64,000 nt of DNA, from assembly GCA_021904315.1 (NCBI GenBank), contig CM038907.1, forward strand, positions 18,607,223-18,671,222, given 5' to 3'. This DNA is from Sphagnum magellanicum (taxonomy: Eukaryota > Streptophyta > Sphagnopsida > Sphagnales > Sphagnaceae). Below the pieces are notes generated by a model. The model was not told where the DNA came from. It did no database searches and saw only the letters and a program-made list of their open reading frames with translations. The number at the start of each line of letters is the position of its first letter. The first letter of the stretch is position 1. This document shows positions 11,830 to 22,865 of this stretch, one piece after another. Both the position numbers and the translations under genes were made by a program.

Positions 11830-14800
11830 TTACTACAATTTTATAATCTCAACTTGTACATGAAGCAATGGTTTTACATCTACTTCTAATTTTGTAGTTT
11901 TAATCTCCTCCCCCACTAATTCAATATGTAGTTTTATCTCCACTACTTTTGTTGTTGAAATAACCTCCACCTTTTCTTATTCCTAAATTGTCTATGGTTC
12001 TTTTTCTTCCTTGCCCCCTCCTTTAAGGTCTTGTGGTTTTCTTGGTTGTACCACCTCCTCTTGAACTACTCCACTTTTGAGATCATGTGGTTCCTTAGTC
12101 TGCACTTCCCTCTCCTATGTTGTTCCATTGGGTCCTGCTTCATTCTCTTCATCTTGGCCCAATACCTCTCTGTACTTGTTAGATTGCCACAAATCAATTT
12201 TGGAAAATGCTTTTTGTAAGCTTCCAACTTGTACCTCAAAATCCTTTCATTATGTTGAGCCAAATTTTTTTCCAATTCCTTTGTAAAATATCCCTTTGCA
12301 ACCTCCCACCATCCCTCAAACTCTGCCTTAGAATCTTTCATCTTATTCTTCATCCTCATCATGGTATAACATCTATTCATAATCCTCTAGTCTTTTCTTG
12401 ACACCAACTAGATCCAAACTCTTCCTCTATTCATGTGGCATTTCTAATTGTGTTTGCAAATGCTACAATTTCCTCTGATATTCCTTTTTATCCTCCCTTA
12501 ACTTCTATCTTTCTACCTTTGCTATCTTCCTTCTAATCTCCTCAGACTACAACAAAAACACATTCTTCAAATTTATCAATTCCAAATTTGTCAAAACATT
12601 CTCCTTCTTTTCCTTAATCAATGTTTTGACCTAAGACAAAGCCTCTTGTTGTTTCTTATCAAGAAACAATGCCTCTATCGATTTTCATTCAATGGTTTCC
12701 TAGATTTCAGCCTTTAGCCTTAAATCTTGCAATTCTTCCTCCTGTGACTTCAGTTGTGTTGTGCTACTTTTGAGTTCTTCATTTTCATCCTACAGTTATT
12801 TAATGAACACTTTAATCTTTTGCTCAACCTCCACCCTGCTCTTTCCTCCAAATTTCCACATTATGTTTATACCCCTTCTAAATTTTTCTTTCCTTATCCA
12901 ATTCCACTATAACACTACTTTTCCTTCTCCCTTATAGCCAATTTGTTTTTTAAAATATTCACCTCTAAAGTCAAATTCCCCATATTCAAATTCACAAATG
13001 CCATGGTCCAAAATATTTTAGTTGCCTTATCTGCTTTCATTACTTCTGCAGCTACTTCCTCCACAAACTTTAATGTATTTGTCCATGTTGTAAAAACTTT
13101 AGATCCTTCTATAAATGATCCCAACTCCTGCACCATTCTTCTCCCCAATTTAAATTCAAATGGGAATCCTTCTGAAGATTCTGGTCTATTAGGTGGTACT
13201 TCTAGTTTTTCTAGTTTGAACTTTTCAAAAACAGATTGTGTCACCACTCTTTCCATCTACAATTCAATAGCATGTAAACCTTTTTGTGTTTGCTGTTGTT
13301 GCTATTACAAATGTTATTCCAAATGCTATAAATGTTATGGACTTATAATGGTCTCAATCCAATTTTCATATACATTTGCATCCAAATGCAAATGTTCTTC
13401 ACCCTCTGAAAACCTTGTGTCATGTTCCCTCTTAACTTCCTAGCTTTGTTCCCTCAGCTATCTCTCCTGTGAAGATGCCATTTATCGTACTTCGGGCCTC
13501 TGTTCTTTTAGTTGTGTCTTCTATGGAGTTGGCATCTATGGTATCTTTGTACTTTGTATGGCTACCTATGCCACTATTGGCATTGCCCTCACCATCGTTG
13601 GCGCTACAAATGGTTCTAATCCACCCCTCATCATTTTTTATGCCCTCAAATCTATGCTCTCATGTTCCTTCTTCACTCCTAAACCTAAGGCTCCTTTTTC
13701 CTCAACTTTGTTCTTCCTTTTAAAAGCACTTCTTGGAGAGTCTATTACAACTTTTTTTTTGTTTTCTAATGTTATATGCATCTCCTCCCTAGTTTTTTTA
13801 ACCTTGGTTGGCGGTTTCTATCGATTTTCCTTTTGATGCACAAATAGATACTCAAAGATTTTTACCAATACTAATGCAAACTAACACGTATCCTTCTTAT
13901 CCCCTTTATTCTCCCTAACATACTTATACCATCGATTTAGCTCACTACACATACTATTGAATATAATTGGTGCCCAATCTACCTTCTACCCTTTTCTGCC
14001 CTCATCAATGTTATGGCATTCTTGTTGTTAAAATACTATATTTTTTATCGTAACCCTAACCTTGGGCTTGTAACCAAAGCAAGGGCTAGCAAAGGTGCGA
14101 GCCAAGAGTGAAGCCTAGGAATCACATTTCATGCTCACGAGGGTGGTAGGAAAGTGTGAGGGAATGAACCCCCCACACTCCCAAATGAACTCCCATTTTG
14201 GGAGTTGGAGTCTTAATAGACTCCCGAATTTTCAGAGGGCTATTGCAAGGGTCAAAATTCATTGGATTGAAAAGTTCCTCATACCACTGGAAAGTCCTTG
14301 AAACTTAAATGTCTAAAATGGGTTTGCATGACCCATTTGAGCACTTAAAACATAAATTATGACTAAAAGAAGCGCCGGGAATCAAATTGCCAATTTGTCT
14401 CCCAACCACTAAAAGTCGAGAATCGCCTAGATTTCCTTGTGTGAAAGTGGCTTGCCACATACCTTTGAATAGATCTTGATGAGGGCTACAACTTTGCTTA
14501 AGACCTCACCTTAATCGGAGGTTTGCACACAAAGTTATGGGCCTCCAAAGTTGCAAGAGTCCCAATTTCAGGAATTTCATGACTCCAACTTGGGGGTCTT
14601 GGGACAAAATGACATTTGGGTGCTAGCCCGTGGCCAAGCACAAAAAATACTATAAGGAGGAAGGTGGTGGCCTCCCCCAAGTCCGGGATGTGATGAGTCT
14701 TGTGAATTCGTGTTTGCCCGTGGTTCATCTGTGCACCAAAAGTGCTCCAACTACGCATTAACCAACTTGTGTTTAATTTGTACAAGTCTGTGTGAATAAT

Positions 14801-16764
14801 TTATTTGCTTGTCATTCTTCCTAATCCCCATCTCGGAGCTCCAACACACTCCTCTACCCCAAAAGTGCTGCGAACCAGGGAGTGTGCCCTAACCCCTTAT
14901 CCTTTTATTGTTTTCACCTTTTGGATTTGAAGTTGAATCCATCAAGGAGTTTGGGGGTGTGTCATTTTTTCCCTTTGATAAATGATAAATATTATGGCAG
15001 AATATCTGATAAAATATGGCAAACCCATATTCTTTGTATTCCATTGATCTATAGAAGAATTTACAAGTGCAAATCTATAACCCTATAATACCTAAACTGT
15101 TAGTATCTTATTGACTTGCCCTTTTGGGTCTTTTATATACCCTTCTACACATACTCCAAAGACATCGATGATCAATTGTTTATTAATGACATACACCTTA
15201 ATCACAAATGTATTCAAAAAATTCCAACATAACAACAGGCTTTGGTGGTTCCCAACCCATAAAAAACACTGTAATTAGCCTTACTTTAGAAGCCCAGTCT
15301 TCTTCCTTAACAACATCCTTCCAATTCTCCATTCTCAACATGTTTGTTATAATTTTGTTTCGTCTATGTCCACATGAATCGCTCAGGGTTTGAAATTTAA
15401 TGACTTTCTCCAAAAGTGTAGCTCTATCTAGTATTGCTACAACTTCTGATTCTTGTCGCTCCATTTCCATCGCCCTTCATTGTGCTTCTGCCATCACTTG
15501 CACCTTTGTGTTTTGCTATACTTCCACCTACAATTTTGTGGATAATTATTGTTCCGCCGCAACAACATTCTCCTCCTTTATGTCTTGCATCGTTTGCGCC
15601 TCCACAAAATGCTGCTCCATAACTTCATTTTCCTTTGATTCTTAAATGAACATCGGATCTATTGATGTAAATCTTGGTCTTGTCTATTCCTTTGCATGCA
15701 AATGTCGTCTACTTCTACGCAAAAACTCAACTATAGATGTCTAGTTGTATTTATGTCTAGAATTATTGTCTACGCAAACTTTATTTTCTCCTTATACACC
15801 CTCCCTTCTACACATTCTAAAAATGATGATGAATGTGACAACGACTTTACAACCAACGACTAAATATTCAACACGCATTTTCTCTCTATTCTTCTCAACT
15901 CCTCTTCTAGTTTTATTCTTTTTAGCAATTTTGCTTCTTCCTCCTATCTTTGTCTATGCTCACTCCTCTGCATTTCATTTTCCCTTGCTATTCTTTGTAG
16001 TTTTTCAATGGCACTATCTGCATCATGCTGTTATGAACTATGAAACTTCAAAAATGCGTATAATTTCCAATAATAAACGCAAATTGCTTTTGATCATTAC
16101 CCCAATTTTTCATCCTTTGAAATCCTACCCATCACATTCATTTTATTACTTGTCCATTGTCTTTTAATTAAGGCATGATCTTTGAAATTAATATAGCCCA
16201 TCACTACAAGTTTATTTGTTTCTTGTACTACCATTTGGAAGCACTTCATGTCATCATTATGCATGGACATCATAGATCTCATCTTTTGATCACTCCACAT
16301 CTCTAATCTCCCTTCATTAGATTTAATGACTCCACCTTGTTCACCTTGTACACCTTCTGCTGATTCTGTCCATTTCTTTGCTAATTGTGTCAACTCATCT
16401 ATTAACTATAATAACACATCTACTGACTATACCAATTTTTTTGTTGATTCGTCGATTGTGCGAATACATTTGAGGACTAGGTGAATATTATTGTTGATTC
16501 AACTGATACTCCTCACATATCATCTTCAGATCCCTAGATCCCAAAACCCTCACTTCTACAATTATTGTTCATGGATTTATTACTTATTTGTAAATTGAAA
16601 ATCAACATTGTGTTCATCGCAAGATCTTAGATCTATTCTTCATCTTTAGCATTATTCATTTGTGAATTCTATGTTTCATAGTCTTCATCCTCCTCTTCCA
16701 TATCATAATTTTTTGCTTGAACTCCACCTACATTCTATTCCTAATACATTGGCATTTGTTGTTT
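11830..16764 (-). pseudogene. Long coiled-coil C-terminal extension of a Ty3/gypsy polyprotein
   Basis: Directly after the integrase, in the same frame, the minus strand keeps coding-like content for about 4 kb (solo LTR insertion excluded). Visible pieces in order: acidic MEEEDEDYE (about 16700); 16097-16393 (TQLAKKWTESAEGVQ); 15198-15645 (MEQHFVEAQTMQDIKEE, then ATLLEKVIKFQTLSDS); 12915-13256 (RRMVQELGSFIEGSKVFTTW); 12400-12840, a strongly heptad-patterned Glu/Lys/Gln/Leu coiled coil (DENEELKSSTTQLKSQEEEL); 12066-12380 (EFEGWWEVAKGYFTKELEKN). Most internal stops are TAG or TAA where Gln is expected. There are also frameshifts, for example near 12910 and 12370. If unbroken the extension would be of the order of 1,300 residues. 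I know no standard gypsy domain with this layout. It could be an extra 3' ORF rather than a true fusion. Confidence 0.55.
14041..14969 (-). mobile_element. Solo LTR, copy B (919 bp, TSD TTTTT), nested in the gypsy remnant
   Basis: The element runs 14046-14964 in reverse orientation to copy A. Read on the minus strand it starts TGACACACCCCC and ends GGTTACGATA, so the terminal CA of copy A has become TA here. TTTTT stands on both sides (14041-14045 and 14965-14969), although in a T-rich context this duplication is less convincing than CAAAT of copy A. Coding-like gypsy sequence lies on both sides, so the LTR inserted into the older element. The frame at 14498-14785 is non-coding LTR sequence. 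Confidence 0.8.
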
Positions 16765-17308
16765 TTATTTTTGAACTTCAAATTCCATGTACTTATAAGG
16801 TTTGAACTTATTGATATTAACCAACACAAGGTTAATTTCAAACTTCTCAATGGCCACCAATAACACAATGTTATTTGGCAACACATACTATATTTTGTAG
16901 GGTCCAAACCATTTCCTAGTAAACTTCCCTAGGTGTGACTTATTGCCCTTTGGAAACCATAGAACATAATCACCAACTAAATTATTTTTTTGGATTATTT
17001 TGTTGACTCCATAATGTTTTATTCCATTGGTAAATTCATGTAGTTTTTGTAGCTTACATTCTAGCTTCCTACAACTTTTCCAGCTCTATAATTCTACTAG
17101 TTAAAACTCTCACTGGAGTACTATTTCTCTCATTTCCACCAGCAACTAGAACTATGTACTCTATGGGCATCAATGGATGTAATCCATACACTAATTGATA
17201 TGGTGTATACCATGTTGCTATTATGTATGAAAATAACATTGTAGATAGATGTTCATCCTAATCTTTCTATTTTCATTTACTAACTTGGTCAACAGTGTCC
17301 CAAGTACC
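16765..17308 (-). pseudogene. Ty3/gypsy integrase C-terminal fragment
   Basis: Read on the minus strand from 17308: VLGTLLTKLVNENRK, DEHLSTMLFSY, WYTPYQLVYGLHPLMP, then AGGNERNSTPVRVLTSRI, LVGDYVLWFPKGNKSHLGKF, TRKWFGPYKI and NIVLVAIEKFEINLVLVNINK. This is the end of the integrase core (TPYQLVYG) and the GPY/F C-terminal module (WFGPY) of plant Ty3/gypsy elements. Stops occur as TAG after GPYKI and in the linker. The coding signal is cut off abruptly at 17310, where a CACTA-like terminus begins. The missing upstream pol (rest of integrase, RNase H, RT) was not found on the far side in this window. Confidence 0.85.
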
Positions 17309-17460
17309 TTCACTACTAGAAATTTGGCATTTTGCAACTGTCTTATGCAACTAGTTTTCAGTTGCATGCGACACATGCAACTGGAAATTCGCCCAGTTGC
17401 TTAAAACAAGTTGCATGAAAATTGCAGTTGCATGCGACAATCATATAATATAAGTACATA
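17308..17460 (+). mobile_element. CACTA-like left terminus with GCAACT/GCGAC subterminal motifs
   Basis: CACTACTAGAAAT begins at 17311, abutting the interrupted gypsy integrase. It is followed by closely spaced GCAACT / AGTTGC and GCATGCGAC words (17336-17440), the usual form of En/Spm (CACTA) subterminal repeats. The three bases before it are CTT. I could not find the matching right end (TAGTG followed by CTT) in the window, so the element's extent is unknown. Confidence 0.55.
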
Positions 17461-17709
17461 TACGGTTTCATCCACCCATACTCTATACTAGCAGTTGGTC
17501 GTGCGACTGCATGCAACTACAGGGGTTGCGTTCACACTGCATTACATGTTAATTAACTAACCCAATTATATGCGAACACATGTACTTTTATTTTGTAATT
17601 AAATATTTAGTTTTGAGAATTACTTTGATTAATCTAGACCGTCCAAGTCGTAGCCGTTGGGGTGCGGACACGTGTTGGGTTTAAGGTTATGTCATTGTAC
17701 ACGTGGCAC

Positions 17710-17882
17710 AGATTAGGGTTAGGGTTATAGGGTTTAATTATCAGGATCATGCCATGTGGCAACCTAGTGACCGCACAATGTAATTGCAAATGCAACTAAT
17801 ATTTTGAGAGTTTGAATCGCCATGTGTCACATGGTCCCACTGTTAGGGTTAGGGTTAGGGTTAGGGTTAAGGTTTAGGGTTT
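17710..17882 (+). repeat. Telomere-like TTAGGG cluster
   Basis: 17842-17882 has four TTAGGG units followed by TTAAGG and the plant-type TTTAGGG. A smaller group lies at about 17712-17732. It is too short for a functional telomere and is best read as an interstitial telomeric-like or telo-box-like sequence. Confidence 0.7.
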
Positions 17883-18599
17883 TCATCTGCTTTGTTCAAT
17901 GTGCTATCTAGAATTGCCAAGAGTGCCTGTTAACAATAGATCGATCAACAAAACTCTACAATCACTGAGAAACACATGCACAAAGCAAAGAACTGCATAT
18001 TCCAAAAGGAAAGTTACAAAATTGTGGGAACATTTTCCAAGGTTCAGTAATAGCAAAAGAGCATTGTGCAACAGAAAGGTGCTTTTCAGGCCTCGACTAC
18101 CAATTGATGCCAAAGAAGAAAATGTCCGCAATGGCCTGGCTTGAGTGCTATCCCTTTTTCCTTGTCTAGGTTCTCGAATTCCAGAACATTTTGAGATTTT
18201 TGAAGACTCCAGGGCCTGGCCCTCTAGGTGTTTCTGCAGGGCACATCATTCCCCAGTGAGAGTTATGCAACTGTCGAAGCTTTGCTAGCTTCCCTAAACA
18301 GACCCACAACATGCAAAAGGATTGCACAAGTCATTACCAAAGCAAACAATGATATGACAGAGTTGCACTCAAGGAAATAGAGATGAGATTATACCCTGAG
18401 ACTCAGTCCATACACTTTATTTGGTTCTTAAGAGCTCACCTTCACGACCAATAGGAGAGTTAAACCGCCGCAAGTGAGAAAGAGTTGAGGCATATGTCAA
18501 GCGATTGAGCACTTATACCAGGCAACAATCAGTGTGTGATGAGAAAATTAACATGCATGCTTGACTCACCCATCTATAACAATTAACTCACAAGCACCC

Positions 18600-19745
18600 T
18601 AGGCAACCAGGCACAGCTCTATACAAGTCTCGACTAAGACAAAAAAAAGTCAATACATTCAACAAAAAAATCAAGCTAACTTGCAGCAGCAGCAGCACCA
18701 AACAAGCTGGTGAAGCTTTGCAAATTGACTAGAGAATGGCAACACTGAGTTCTGTAGCCAAGTTGGAGAATGTGTGTAGATGGTGCACTAGAGCAACCAT
18801 GGCTAAGGCATGATTGGCAACAGCTGCTCTTCCCTCTGCTATGGTGCAGAGAAGCTCCAAAACCCCTAAAGCAAGCTCCACATTGCTTTTATTGGCATTT
18901 GGAAGAAGCTCTATGAGCAAAGGAACCACTTTAACCTCCGTAACCCTAATCATGTTTCTCCTTGGAATGTAGATGGTAAGCAAAGCCTTCAAGCCAGCCC
19001 TGATGGCCTTGGGGTAGAATTCCTCTCGCAACAACTTGGTTAGAGCTTCAAGCACTCCCGGCATCGCTCCAGTGCTGTTGCTGTGTGACGATTCCATTTC
19101 CGATGCGATTCCCACAAGAATGGTTGCGACATTTACCATGGCATCCAAGCTTCCTTTGCACAAAAACCAAGCTAGGGTTGCAACCAAACTCTGCGTGAGA
19201 AGCTGCTCTCGCCGCTATCTGTTTGCTCCCACCTCAAGAAGCGCAAGGATGGCGAGTGCTTTTTCACAAGCCTCTAAGTTGAAAGAAACTCTCTATTGCT
19301 TCTTCTTCTTCCTCTCTTGTTCTTCTTCTATTGGCATTGGGTACTTACATCGGAGTTCTAGAGCACCACTGATCACCGAAGCGAGCACGGAGACGGCGTC
19401 AGATTCTTGGATGCATTTGTGATTCCTCTCGCTCTCTCGAGCCACCGACATGATGTTCTTCAGACTGCAAAGCGGATCCACGAAACTTTGCACTTCGCGA
19501 AGCATTCTGGCCACGGTATCCATAGCCACGAGCACAGAGGGAGTCGAGAGGAGTCGTACAAGGGCGCCGGACGAACCGCCGCCACCGTGCACTTTGCACC
19601 AGTTCTGGATGAAACGTCGCAACGTGTGGTTCGGCACGAGCTCCAAGGAAGCTAGCGTCTGCATCGTCACTGGACATGTACGGTTCCCCGCTTCTAGCCA
19701 TGGCTCTTCTATAACATCTTCATTCATGTCCTCTACACCCACCAT
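18600..19745 (-). pseudogene. Plant U-box/ARM-repeat E3 ubiquitin ligase pseudogene (PUB-like)
   Basis: One minus-strand frame runs from an ATG at 19745 to about 18600. It starts inside the U-box: EEPWLEAGNRTCPVTMQTL, then LELVPNHTLRRFIQNWC, which is the second half of the domain. The first half (FxCPISLxxMxDPVT...YDRxSI) is absent, as if deleted after a short leader. ARM-repeat sequence follows: EKALAILALLEVG, LVATLAWFLCKGS, VVPLLIELLPNANKS, VLELLCTIAEGRAAV and ATELSVAIL. Three in-frame TAG codons break it (19293-19295, 19215-19217, 18729-18731); the last replaces the Trp of the family's SILWS motif. Family members are intron-poor cytosolic proteins that ubiquitinate targets. This copy cannot bind E2 normally and is almost certainly dead. 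Confidence 0.8.
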
Positions 19746-19989
19746 CTTAGAACTCTCCCAAAAACACCAAACAAGCCAGACCTAAGCAATTCTTAGTCTG
19801 GAAAAGCAACAAGCTAGCAAGCAAGCAAAAAGGGCTCTGCAATTCCTCTAATAAAGCCCAATCTATAAACAAGAAATTGTGCACAACCAAGAGAAGAATG
19901 AAGGAAATCCCATTAGGGTTTCCAACGCTGAGGTTTAAGGTTCCGCTGAGAAATTCAAAACAGGTAGGTGGCAAAATAGATTAGGTTAT

Positions 19990-20534
19990 TTTTCACCTAT
20001 ATCCTACACCTTATCAATGGGATTGTCATTTGTAGGCAACCCTAATCCTAGACATGCCTACAAAAAATGTGTACCTAGCTTACCAAAAAACCATAGTTGG
20101 CCTATTTTGGTTGCACATGCAACTATGAGTATATGCATATCAAATATATACGATGATATATCATAAAAATCATCCAAATGTTGGGATGAAGGTGATCATA
20201 GTTCACTAGTAGAAATCAGCCAAAATGTAACCACTCCATTTACGACTACATGCGACTTGTAGTCGTTTGCGACTGGATTTGAGAACATTTGCAACTACAA
20301 AACCAAATGTCAACTATTTTGGTCATTCTCACAACTATGATGCAACTATTAAAATTTTCATCCTATTGATTGGATTGATTTTACATTCATTTTCATCCAT
20401 TAATAGGTTGATATGTCCCATTAATCGAAGTAGTCACTAAATTAGTTGCATCCTAAAGGTATTCTACAATGACATACGGGTGTATTTTAATGTATGTACT
20501 AAAATTATATATATGCATACGTATATATATTGTT
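19990..20534 (+). mobile_element. CACTA-like left terminus at 20204 with GCGACT motifs
   Basis: CACTAGTAGAAAT starts at 20204, with GTT before it. This 13-mer is identical to the terminal repeat of the complete element at 52031-54074. ACGACTACATGCGACTTGTAGTCG and TTGCGACTGG-type words follow within 100 bp, and the same TTGCGACTA word recurs in the hairpin at 22.4-22.6 kb and near 23.03 kb. No clean right end with a matching 3-bp duplication was seen; a degenerate GTG end near 23.2-23.36 kb is possible. Confidence 0.5.
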
Positions 20535-21420
20535 CATATAATGAATCTCAAAATTAATATTTGAACTTTGGATTTTTAATTCAAATCTGAAAATTGATAT
20601 TTCAATTATGAAAACTACTATTTTAGTTTTTTAAAACAATATTAGAATTTGAAACTTGATATTTGAATCTGAAAATTGTTATTTCAATTGTTTAAAAGAT
20701 TATTTGAATTTCAAATTTTTGATTTGAATATGATATTTTCATATAATGAATCTCAAAATTAATATTTGAACTTTGGATTTTTAATTCAAATATGAAAATT
20801 GATACTTCAATTATGAAAACTACTATTTTAGTTTTTAAAAACAATATTAGAATTTGAAACTTGATATTTGAATCTGAAAATTGTTATTTCAATTGTTTAA
20901 AAGATTACTTGAATTTCAAATTTTTGATTTGAATATGATATTTTCAATTTAAATTCAAAAAGGCTTCTTTGATCTAAAAATTGATATTTCAATTCTAAAT
21001 TCATGTTTTCGAATCCAAAAATTAGTATTTCAATTTAGAAGGTTATTAATTGATTATAAAACTGGACATTTTAATTTTGAATATTTTTATATGAATATGG
21101 AAATTTATATTTCAATTTCGAAAAATTTTCATTTAACTTTTCAATAATCATTTGATTTGAACCTGAAATTTCAATTCCAAATTATTATTTGGGATTTTCA
21201 AAATTAATACTTCTAGTCTGAAAATTATTAATTAAGTCTAAAACTGGACATTTCAATTTGAATATTGTTATTTGAATCTGAAAATTTACATTTCAATTCT
21301 AGAAACTGTTATTTAAATTCAAAAAAACTTATTTGATTTAGAAATTGATATTTGAATTCTAAATTATTATTTTCGAATCTAGAAATTAGTATTTCAACTC
21401 AAAAACTAAATTAGAATGAT
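20535..21420. repeat. AT-rich repeat field with a 215-bp tandem duplication
   Basis: 20535-20749 is duplicated at 20750 to about 20945, both starting CATATAATGAATCTC, with only a few differences. The whole field to 21420 is built from degenerate 30-40 bp phrases such as GAATCTGAAAATTGATATTTCAATT. No coding content. Confidence 0.75.
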
Positions 21421-22423
21421 AGGAAAAATAATTATATAATTACTAAAATAATTACTAAAATTTTAATATAATACTATATTATCATTAAATTCTTTTCAAA
21501 TGACATAATAATATGTAACAAAAAATAGCTAACCTAGGCTAGCTACAAATTACATTATTATTATTATTATTAGTAATAAATTATGAAGTATTACTATATT
21601 ATAATAATTACCAGAAAATATTAATATATAGTTTTAAGTTTTTATATTTCAATTTTATAATTAACATTTATTCATTATTCAGTATTCAATTATTATGATC
21701 AATTACTATATATAGTTTTTATTTTCAATTTTAATATTATATAATAATTATTGTAGTAGTTAGAATGGAAATCTAATAAATTAATATACAAATGCAGAAA
21801 TTATTTTCTAAGGAAAAATTTTCTTGTTAAAAATAAAAAATATTTATTGTAATAATTCATAAATATCTATAATGAATAAAGTAATAATATGAATAATAGA
21901 AATGAAAATAATAATGGGAATAATTGTAATAAAATAGTTAGCCTAGGCTAGGTTTTAGTTATATTATTAGATTAAAAAAACTACTACTTAATTTATATAA
22001 TCATTAATTATTAATGATGAATATTTCAGTTATTATGTTAATTTATTTGGTTATGAAATAATAAATGATTAATTATTAACAATTAGCTAATTATTTGAAT
22101 ATTAGCCAATTATTAGTTAATGAAATTGGTTGATAAATCATTATAGTTCATAGATAATGAAAATTAAATATTATTATTGTTTATATAGCTAATTAAGTAA
22201 TATTTAGTATTAAATAATTAAATAATTAATACAGTAATCATAATATATTGATGATTATTATTATAAATAATTAGTTAGTTGGATAATTTATAAAGTGAAT
22301 TAGTTAATATCTAATTTAGTTGTTAAATAATTAATTAACTGGTTTATTAATTTTTTTTCTATTTTTTATTCATTAAATAATTAGCTAATTAGTTAGCTAA
22401 TTAGTTGTCAGTTACCACTTAAT
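21421..22423. other. Very AT-rich stretch, no gene
   Basis: Dominated by ATTA/TAAT simple sequence with repeated TTAGCTAATTAG palindromes around 22375-22405. No gene or RNA was seen. Confidence 0.5.
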
Positions 22424-22581
22424 TATATACTTTTCAAGATGAGGATGAAAGCCAAAACATATGGGATAAACTTTTTAGTTGCAAGTCATTTGCGACTAAA
22501 AATGTTTAGTTGCAAATGACTTACAACTAAAAAGTTTATCCCATATGTTTTGGCTTTCATTTTCATTTTGAAAAGTATATA
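22424..22581. repeat. Long hairpin: 77-bp inverted arms, 4-bp loop
   Basis: Arms 22424-22500 and 22505-22581 are reverse complements over 77 bp with five differences, separated by AATG. Each arm carries AGTTGCAA / TTGCGACTA near the loop, the same motif found by the CACTA-like terminus at 20204. All five differences are C:G in the left arm and T:A in the right arm. A transcript would fold into a stem of about 77 bp, suitable for small-RNA processing; no evidence of transcription is visible. Confidence 0.9.
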
Positions 22582-22689
22582 AACAAGGTGTTTTGTCTTT
22601 ATATTTTCATATTTAAAAATATGGACATATGGGATGAGCCAATGAAAAAGACTTAACCCAAAATAAAATATAAATATTCATGTATTTAC

Positions 22690-22865
22690 ACTTAACTACA
22701 TACTTCCCTAACTTACCTACCTACTTTTCTACCTACATACCTACCTAAGTAGGTATTTGGCCTAGGTAGGTAAATAGGTCCTATCTAGATAGGTGTTTAG
22801 CCTATATGGGTAGGTAGGTATATAAGTAGGTAGGTACTTAGTTCAACCTACATACCTAAATATTG
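22690..22865. repeat. CCTACCTA / TAGGTAGG palindromic cluster
   Basis: Dense CCTACC words turn into TAGGTAGG words around 22750, making many overlapping short palindromes. Similar patches occur near 1.1, 9.2, 46.2 and 53.7 kb. Confidence 0.7.

Noticed and set aside
19036-19785. Several plus-strand frames over the U-box region
   Set aside because: They are antisense to the minus-strand U-box/ARM pseudogene, whose motifs explain the conservation.
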